Below, in pieces: positions 58,337 through 64,000 of a stretch of DNA of 64,000 nt. The notes beneath the pieces are model-generated. The model had not been told where the DNA came from. It did not search any database and worked only from the letters and a program-made list of their open reading frames with translations. Source of the stretch: Sulfitobacter sp. F26204. Its GTDB lineage: Bacteria; Pseudomonadota; Alphaproteobacteria; Rhodobacterales; Rhodobacteraceae. The stretch's first letter is position 1. Each line of letters starts with the position of its first letter. The stretch covers positions 31,326 to 95,325 of the forward strand of contig NZ_JAPMLQ010000011.1 of NCBI RefSeq assembly GCF_026410305.1. The letters are read 5' to 3'. The translations under genes and the position numbers were made by a program.

Positions 58337-61300
58337 CTAGAACTGGAACCGCATTTGACCGGTAATGCCGACACTGTCCAGACCACCTGAGAACCTTCCG
58401 TCCAGACGGATCGAAGCATCAAACTGCCGTGCGCCGCCAAAGGCACCAGGCTGGATCAGCTTGGTATAGTTCACACCCAGTGACAATTCTGCATAGGCAC
58501 CCAGATTGCTGCTGGTCGTGGTCAGCGGATCAGCCTGGCGGTTGCCGTTTGCATCCAGTTGATACAAGCGCGACGTCGTGTCCTTGCCAAAGTCATGATA
58601 GTAGGTCGCCGTGCCGAATATATTCAACGCCGCCGTGCCGCTTGGCAAAACCTTGCTGCGTGACAGGGTGGCCGAGGCGAAGGCAACGGTGCTGACAATG
58701 TCGTCAATTTCCAGTACACGATCGTCCGTCTTGTTGTCCGGCGTGCCGCCGTCGAAACGCAAGGCATCCACCGAGGTCCGACTATGCGAAACACCAAGTG
58801 CAGGCACAAACACCAGCCCCGATTTTTCGCTGAGTGGAAAGGCGTAACCGACAGAGCCGCTGATCGTCGTGCTGGAGCTGTCATATTCCTGATCCGCGAC
58901 ACCAATGTCGTCATCGCCTCCCGCAACAATCCCGGCAGCGAGCGTGTTGGTCAGCTCGAACGAAGTCTGGTCAAAGCGCAATTGCACATCGCCAAACAAC
59001 CGCCCCCGCGATGCACCGATATAGGCACCCGCATAGGTCTGGGAAAAGTCGGTATCGTTTATGGAAGTAATCGAATTGCGGTTCAGGCTGGCCGTGCCGG
59101 GATCGAATTCAAAGACCGGCTGCGACAGGGACCCCGTATTTGCGCCAAGAATACCGCCAAAGCTGAGGTCGAAACCGGCATAGCGGCTGTCAAAGCAAGA
59201 GAAGTCAAAGCCGACCTGCAAACCGCCATAGCTTGCCGAAATTTCGGAATCGAAGCTGCCGATTGACGTTGCGGTTGCACCGGTCACATCTGCTGTCCCG
59301 CCGACACCGCGCGCCCAAGAGCCAAAGCCGCAGGGATCGTCGTCTTCCGCTGCCAATCCGGCGACAAAGGGGCTTGAGGGGCGGTTCACAACTGTATTGA
59401 TCAGGGATTGCGTCAAGGTCAGCCCCGAGGCAATGCCTGCAACCGCAGGGTTTGCACCGGCATTGATGACCAGTGCCTTGCGGTCCGCATCATTGATAAA
59501 GCCATAGACCAGTGCCCCATTCGCAGGCAGACCGGTTTGATCAAAAGCAAAGGCAGGGTCCAAGGATCCATAACTAAGCACAGTCAACCCGCCGTCAAGC
59601 GTACCGAAATCTTGGCTCAGGTTGCCGAAATTGAACACGACATCACCGCTTACTGCACCTGCGACGTTCATCCGGTCCGCACCGGGCGTTAACGGATCAA
59701 GGTTGATGTCGGTATTGACCACACCATTCAACACAGCGTTGCCAGACACGGTCATAACATCATTAACCGACCCGTTTCCTGCCATGTTGATCACGCCGGA
59801 TTCCGCATTCGTCAGGTCACCGCCCGCCTGTGTAGCGCCAAAGGCGTTCAATCGCGCATTGTTCACCACATTTGCGTTGATCCGGCCTGCATTGTTCAGC
59901 ATCAGATCAGCATTGTTGGTGACGGTCCCGGCGGTGATCTGGCCTCCGTCCTGCACCGTCAGTGTATTGTTGTTGGCAAATGCGCCACCCGATAGGATGC
60001 CCATGCTCTGCACCAGTGCCGTGCCGTTATTGGTGAAGCTGTCATAGTTCATGGTGCCGGTTTCGGCGATAAATTCCAGATCGTTGACAAAGGATCCAAC
60101 GAATGAAGTGCCCGCAAGCAATGAGGTCACACCGTTATTGGTAACGGTGCCATCCACAGTCCCACCAGCCAGACGCATCCGGCTTGCGTTGACGACATTG
60201 CCCGTCACCTGGCCAATCAGGTCAAGTGTGTTGTTGTTGGCGATGTCGCCCGCAACCGCGCCACCCTCTGCTACTGTCAACTGTGCGTTGTTGGTGACTC
60301 CCCCGTCGTTGGTCCCTGAGATCAAGGTTACACCCCGGTTGATAATGGTTCCGGTTTGGGTGCCTGTCAGGTTCACGGTACCATTTGCAGCGTTCACGAT
60401 ATTGCCGGACATAGTGCCAGAAATATTCGCCGTGCGCCCCGCGTTGTTGGCCAGATTACCAACGATCGCACCGTTAGCATTCAAGGTGCCGTTGTTGGTG
60501 ATATTCATCGCGACACGGCCGGAGGTTTCGATGTTCAGATTGCCGCCGTTCGCAAGGATGCCGTTCGCAGAAGACAAGCCGCCACGGACGGTCATGGCAC
60601 CTGCGTTGGTTACCGTGCCGCCATTGTCCAGGGTTGTCGTGCCATCCGCTATTATCAGGGTACCACTGCCGTTGTTGGTAATGCTGTTTACATCAGTCAG
60701 GCTGCCCGTGATCGTCACTTCAGCATTGCCTGCTTCCAATACACCGTCCAGCCGCCCCGCAATCGAGACAGTCCCACCCTTGGCCTCCAGGGTACCAAGG
60801 ATGGTACCGGTTGAAACCAGATCGCCGGCGTTCACGGTCACGCCGCCATTCAAGCTACCAGTGTTGGTTACCTGACCGCCAGCAACAGTGGTGAACCCGG
60901 AAACCGTTCCACTGACGGTCGCTGTGCCTGCATTGTTTGTCAGGCTGCTTGCTGTGCCGGTGATGTCCAGTATCGCAGAGTTGGTAACAGCACCGCTGCT
61001 TGCGCCAAGCGTTAGCGTGCCGGTGTTATTGGCAATCGTGCCAACTGTACCGCCCGCGAAATCAAGCGCGCCACCGTTGTTGGTGACGTTGCCGACGCTG
61101 CCTGCGTTTCCGACAAAGGAGCCGCCTGTCGACGCCAGATTGCCCATGTTGCCTGTGTTGGTAATCGTGCCATTCACCAACGTTGTCAGACCGTTGATGG
61201 TGCCGGAGTTTTCAAATGTCCCAGCCTGGTTTTCCAAAGTGCCAACAGTGCCCGCATTCGTTGCTGTACCGGAATTCGTCACCGCGCCAACTTCACCACC

Positions 61301-64000
61301 GCCGGCGATGGTCAGCAAACCGACGTTGTTCACTACGGATTGCGCACTGCCGCCGTTGATCGTGACTGTACCCCCGGTATTGCCCACGCCGCCGATCGTG
61401 CCGCTGATGTTGGTGATGGATCCGCCAGTCAGGGTGACATTACCCAATGAGCCGCTATTGGAAACGGCACCTGCGGTGACGGTCGTGCTGCCCGTCACGG
61501 ACCCGCTGTTGCCAAAGGTACCACCAGAGATGCTGGCAATCCCCACTGTGCCGGCATTTGTCGTTGTCGCAGAAGAGCTTAACGTCCCGACAGAGCCAGC
61601 AGCAATAGTCAGACTGCCCGAGGTGTTGTTGGCAGTACCGACAGATCCCGCCTGCACCGTCGAAGACCCTCCGGTATTGTTCAATGTACCCACATTTCCG
61701 GAGGTGCTGAAGGTCCCACCTGAAATGCCTGCCGTATTCACGCTGCCACTGTTCACAAAGGATCCGGCGCTCTGGCTCAACGTCCCGACTGTGCCCGCAT
61801 TGGTCGCCGTTGCACTGTTGGTCATAGCAGTGACGTTGCCGCCAGTAATTGTCGCTGATCCGCTCACGTTGTTGAGGGATGCAACCGTACCGTCAGACAC
61901 GGTCACCCCACCACCATTGTTGGTCAGCACATTGGTGATGTTGCCCGCCGTGGCAAAGGTACCGCCGGTGACAGTTGCCGTTGCGACGGTCCCGTTGACA
62001 CCCACGGTGCTCGTCGCTGCAGAATCCACCGTGGTCACCGTGCCACCATTGACGTTGAGGATGCCATTTGTGTTCACTGCTGCGTTTACCGTGCCACCGG
62101 TAACATTCATCGTGCCGCCCGTGATCGTCGCTGTCCCCGACACCGTGGTCGTGGCAGGGGTAACACCAAGCGTTGCGATGCCGGTTTCAAACGTGCCGCC
62201 CGAAATCGCCACATCGGTCAATGCACCCGCACCTTCGTTGCTGGCCATCCCCGCAGTTACGGTCAACAAGCCACCGACAGTGCCCTCGTTTGCAAAGGTA
62301 CCGGCGGTATCGACATCACCCAGGACAGACCCGCCATCGCCGATACGCAGGGTGCCGCTCTGGACATCCGTCAAACCGGTAAAGGTATTCACTCCTGAAA
62401 GGACAAGTGTGTCCGTCACACTGTTCACCACCAATGCAACAACATCTGGCCCCGGCAGCGGATTCCCCGCACCGGCAATCACGCCGCTGAATTCGGTTAC
62501 AACCGGCACCGCCAGGGTGCCCGATTGCGCAATGGTCAATGTATTGCCATCCAGAGCGACGGTACCGGTCCCGGCAAGGGATCCGATTGTCTCATTCGTC
62601 GTGGCAAGGTTCAGCCTGTCGTTCACCACCACCGCACCGTCGTCTGCAATGCTATTGGCATTGCCCAGAACAAGGATGCCGTTTTCCACTGTGGTGGTCC
62701 CGGTGTAGGTATTCACGTTTGTCAGCGTCAGTTGGCCGGTCCCGCCCGCACTATCGACCGTCAGACCGCCAGCTCCAGACATTACCCCCGAAATCGTTGT
62801 CAAATCATCGCTGGCAACGGTCAAAATACCGGCCGCATCAATATTTCCGGTCAACACCACGTCAACACCTGCATCAGCATCCAGCGTCCCGCCTGCCGCC
62901 GCAACGGTCAGGGCATTCGCAATCGTCGAATCCGCCGTCACGTTCAATGTGCCGTCCTCAAGGGTGATCGTCCCGGTCCCAAGCGTATTCAGGACACCAT
63001 CGTTGCTACCGCTGATGACACCGGTGCCGCTGACGCTCAAACCACCTGTCAGGCCTGAATTGTCGCCAGTCAGTGTCAGCGTGCCGCCAGCAATATTGCT
63101 CAATGATCCCGCACCGCTCACCATGCCGGCGAAGGTCGCATCACCACCCCCATCAAAGGTGAGCGCACCCGCAGTGCTGATGCCCCCCGTCAGATTGGCA
63201 TCGACGCCAGGCAAGGCGCTGATCGTGCCACCTGCTGCAGCAACAGCAATATCATTCGACACACCCGTTGTTGCCGTCACAGCCATTGTACCCGTGCTGG
63301 CCGGCAGGACATCAGAGCCGAGCGTGATCAATCCGATACCAAAAGCGTCATCGGAATTACCCGCAACCACCGCGCCGCCGCTGATGTTCATGCCGCCGGT
63401 CAAACCCGCATTGTTCCCTGTCAAGGTCAGCGTGCCTGCCGCAATCTTGTTCAGGCTTCCTGCACCTGTCAGCATCCCTTCGTAGGTGCTGCTCCCCCCT
63501 GCGAGTGTCAGCGCATTGCCATTGACATTCACCGTAGTCGCCGCACCTGTCCCAACAAGCGTCCCAATCGTTTCGTCCGCCAACAGGACGAGCGCACCAG
63601 CACCCCCCAAGGTTACCGAATTTGTATCACTCAATGCATCCGTCGCGCTTATCGTCAGCGTCGCATCATCGATCGTCGTCGCCCCGGTGACCATGGCGGT
63701 ATCCGCAATCGTATGTCCCGCGCCGCCGTCCAGATCCAGCGCCGTGATCACGACATCCCCCGACAGATCCACATCGCTGCTCGCCGCTGAAGCCGTCACC
63801 GTGGTTGCCGTCCCCGACGAGGCCGTCAGAATGCCATTCGCACCCAGCGTGACCGTGGTCAGCGCGCCTCCCGTCTGGGTCAGCGTCGCATTATCAATCG
63901 TCGTCGCCCCGGTGACCATGGCGGTATCCGCAATCGTATGTCCCGCACCGCCGTCCAGATCCAGCGCCGTGATCACGACATCCCCCGACAGATCCACATC
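58337..64000 (-). CDS. Large autotransporter (type Va), N-terminus beyond the window
   Basis: At least 1886 residues are visible, and the frame is open to the window edge on the minus strand, so the signal peptide and start lie outside. The passenger is Gly/Thr/Ala/Asn-rich with passenger-associated (PATR) beta-helix repeats (GAGSLNKIAAGTLTLTGNN, then GGLTVDSAGGTGQLTLTN and NTYTGTTTVENGILVLG forms), followed by several hundred residues of short repeats around NSGSV, NAGTVGTL and ISGGTF. The last ~270 residues form the autotransporter beta-domain (FGSWARGVGGTADVTG, ASYGGLQVGFDFSCFD) ending in the expected terminal Phe (GQMRFQF). It is likely a surface adhesin. A single Cys pair flanks the start of the barrel. 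Confidence 0.88.
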   Translation of the reverse strand, partial: DVDLSGDVVITALDLDGGAGHTIADTAMVTGATTIDNATLTQTGGALTTVTLGANGILTASSGTATTVTASAASSDVDLSGDVVITALDLDGGAGHTIADTAMVTGATTIDDATLTISATDALSDTNSVTLGGAGALVLLADETIGTLVGTGAATTVNVNGNALTLAGGSSTYEGMLTGAGSLNKIAAGTLTLTGNNAGLTGGMNISGGAVVAGNSDDAFGIGLITLGSDVLPASTGTMAVTATTGVSNDIAVAAAGGTISALPGVDANLTGGISTAGALTFDGGGDATFAGMVSGAGSLSNIAGGTLTLTGDNSGLTGGLSVSGTGVISGSNDGVLNTLGTGTITLEDGTLNVTADSTIANALTVAAAGGTLDADAGVDVVLTGNIDAAGILTVASDDLTTISGVMSGAGGLTVDSAGGTGQLTLTNVNTYTGTTTVENGILVLGNANSIADDGAVVVNDRLNLATTNETIGSLAGTGTVALDGNTLTIAQSGTLAVPVVTEFSGVIAGAGNPLPGPDVVALVVNSVTDTLVLSGVNTFTGLTDVQSGTLRIGDGGSVLGDVDTAGTFANEGTVGGLLTVTAGMASNEGAGALTDVAISGGTFETGIATLGVTPATTTVSGTATITGGTMNVTGGTVNAAVNTNGILNVNGGTVTTVDSAATSTVGVNGTVATATVTGGTFATAGNITNVLTNNGGGVTVSDGTVASLNNVSGSATITGGNVTAMTNSATATNAGTVGTLSQSAGSFVNSGSVNTAGISGGTFSTSGNVGTLNNTGGSSTVQAGSVGTANNTSGSLTIAAGSVGTLSSSATTTNAGTVGIASISGGTFGNSGSVTGSTTVTAGAVSNSGSLGNVTLTGGSITNISGTIGGVGNTGGTVTINGGSAQSVVNNVGLLTIAGGGEVGAVTNSGTATNAGTVGTLENQAGTFENSGTINGLTTLVNGTITNTGNMGNLASTGGSFVGNAGSVGNVTNNGGALDFAGGTVGTIANNTGTLTLGASSGAVTNSAILDITGTASSLTNNAGTATVSGTVSGFTTVAGGQVTNTGSLNGGVTVNAGDLVSTGTILGTLEAKGGTVSIAGRLDGVLEAGNAEVTITGSLTDVNSITNNGSGTLIIADGTTTLDNGGTVTNAGAMTVRGGLSSANGILANGGNLNIETSGRVAMNITNNGTLNANGAIVGNLANNAGRTANISGTMSGNIVNAANGTVNLTGTQTGTIINRGVTLISGTNDGGVTNNAQLTVAEGGAVAGDIANNNTLDLIGQVTGNVVNASRMRLAGGTVDGTVTNNGVTSLLAGTSFVGSFVNDLEFIAETGTMNYDSFTNNGTALVQSMGILSGGAFANNNTLTVQDGGQITAGTVTNNADLMLNNAGRINANVVNNARLNAFGATQAGGDLTNAESGVINMAGNGSVNDVMTVSGNAVLNGVVNTDINLDPLTPGADRMNVAGAVSGDVVFNFGNLSQDFGTLDGGLTVLSYGSLDPAFAFDQTGLPANGALVYGFINDADRKALVINAGANPAVAGIASGLTLTQSLINTVVNRPSSPFVAGLAAEDDDPCGFGSWARGVGGTADVTGATATSIGSFDSEISASYGGLQVGFDFSCFDSRYAGFDLSFGGILGANTGSLSQPVFEFDPGTASLNRNSITSINDTDFSQTYAGAYIGASRGRLFGDVQLRFDQTSFELTNTLAAGIVAGGDDDIGVADQEYDSSSTTISGSVGYAFPLSEKSGLVFVPALGVSHSRTSVDALRFDGGTPDNKTDDRVLEIDDIVSTVAFASATLSRSKVLPSGTAALNIFGTATYYHDFGKDTTSRLYQLDANGNRQADPLTTTSSNLGAYAELSLGVNYTKLIQPGAFGGARQFDASIRLDGRFSGGLDSVGITGQMRFQF
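63659..63778 (-). repeat. Near-identical direct repeat in the autotransporter gene, copy 2
   Basis: A stretch of about 117 bases encodes a 39-residue unit (starting DLSGDVVITALDLDGG and ending VTGATTID). It is nearly identical at the DNA level to the sequence at 63881-64000, 222 bases (74 codons) away, and differs at only a few positions. More copies may lie beyond the window. Confidence 0.8.
63881..64000 (-). repeat. Near-identical direct repeat in the autotransporter gene, copy 1 (cut by the window)
   Basis: Partner of the repeat at 63659-63778 with a 222-base period that keeps the reading frame. The window ends within this unit or at its edge. Confidence 0.8.

Noticed and set aside
60888..62708. 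A 606-codon open frame on the plus strand opposite the autotransporter (and similar ones at 60051-60875 and 62949-63485)
   Set aside because: The translation is a monotonous Pro/Val/Leu/Thr string that mirrors Gly/Thr/Asn repeat codons on the other strand. No ribosome-binding site, domain or signal is visible.
58337..64000. Repeats in the autotransporter as a CRISPR array
   Set aside because: The repeats are coding, in frame, of variable unit length and without unique spacers of constant size.

Overview
The window looks like part of a large extrachromosomal replicon (plasmid or chromid) of a marine Rhodobacterales (Roseobacter-type) alphaproteobacterium. The inference rests on gene content: a Tad pilus operon, a helix-turn-helix replication initiator followed directly by parA and parB, an FnrL-like box before hemF, DUF1036 and YjbF/YjbH families, and a type VI secretion system (T6SS) with Agrobacterium-like kinase, phosphatase and FHA regulation. 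No species can be named from the sequence. I saw no rRNA, tRNA, insertion sequence or CRISPR array.

Layout. 1-2748: the end of a Tad (Flp) pilus operon (tadC fragment, tadE, tadG), closed by a strong bidirectional terminator shared with a convergent membrane-anchored LuxR-type regulator. 3668-4549: hemF. 4550-8165: a replication and partition block consisting of a leader with a candidate antisense RNA, a replication initiator, and parAB with two identical 16-bp palindromes (candidate parS or operator sites). 8185-17785: an exopolysaccharide export and regulation block (Wzc-like tyrosine autokinase, CapD/WbpM-like dehydratase, metallophosphoesterase, Wza-like lipoprotein, YjbF, YjbH) without glycosyltransferases. 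18100-23007: MarR regulator, indolepyruvate ferredoxin oxidoreductase iorAB and a stand-alone ispD. 23181-26285: a YceI-OmpA fusion, an active-looking caspase-like protein carrying a CxxCH motif, and a decayed glutathione S-transferase gene.

26445-58199 is a T6SS superlocus. The plus-strand arm holds an unrecognised 199-aa protein, tagH (FHA), tssA, tssB, tssC, hcp, tssE, tssF, tssG, tssH (clpV) and an unrecognised 153-aa protein. The minus-strand arm is a tightly overlapping operon tssK-tssL(OmpA)-tssM-tagF-pppA-ppkA. Between the arms (39543-48028) sits an unusual insert: a membrane-anchored M23 endopeptidase fused to a lytic-transglycosylase-like domain, a caspase-like protein that has lost its histidine and carries a peptidoglycan-binding-like domain, a DUF1036 protein, two unrecognised exported proteins, and a complete ExbB-ExbD-ExbD-TonB-like motor. 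The TonB-like protein ends in a periplasmic domain that also forms the C-terminus of the T6SS kinase PpkA. No vgrG, PAAR, tssJ or recognisable effector/immunity pair is present, so these must lie elsewhere or be absent.

The most interesting observation is that a proton-motive-force motor and a cell-wall-processing set are embedded in a T6SS locus and linked to its phosphorylation switch by a shared sensor domain. From 58337 to the window edge runs the C-terminal part of a giant autotransporter on the minus strand, with near-identical internal repeats.
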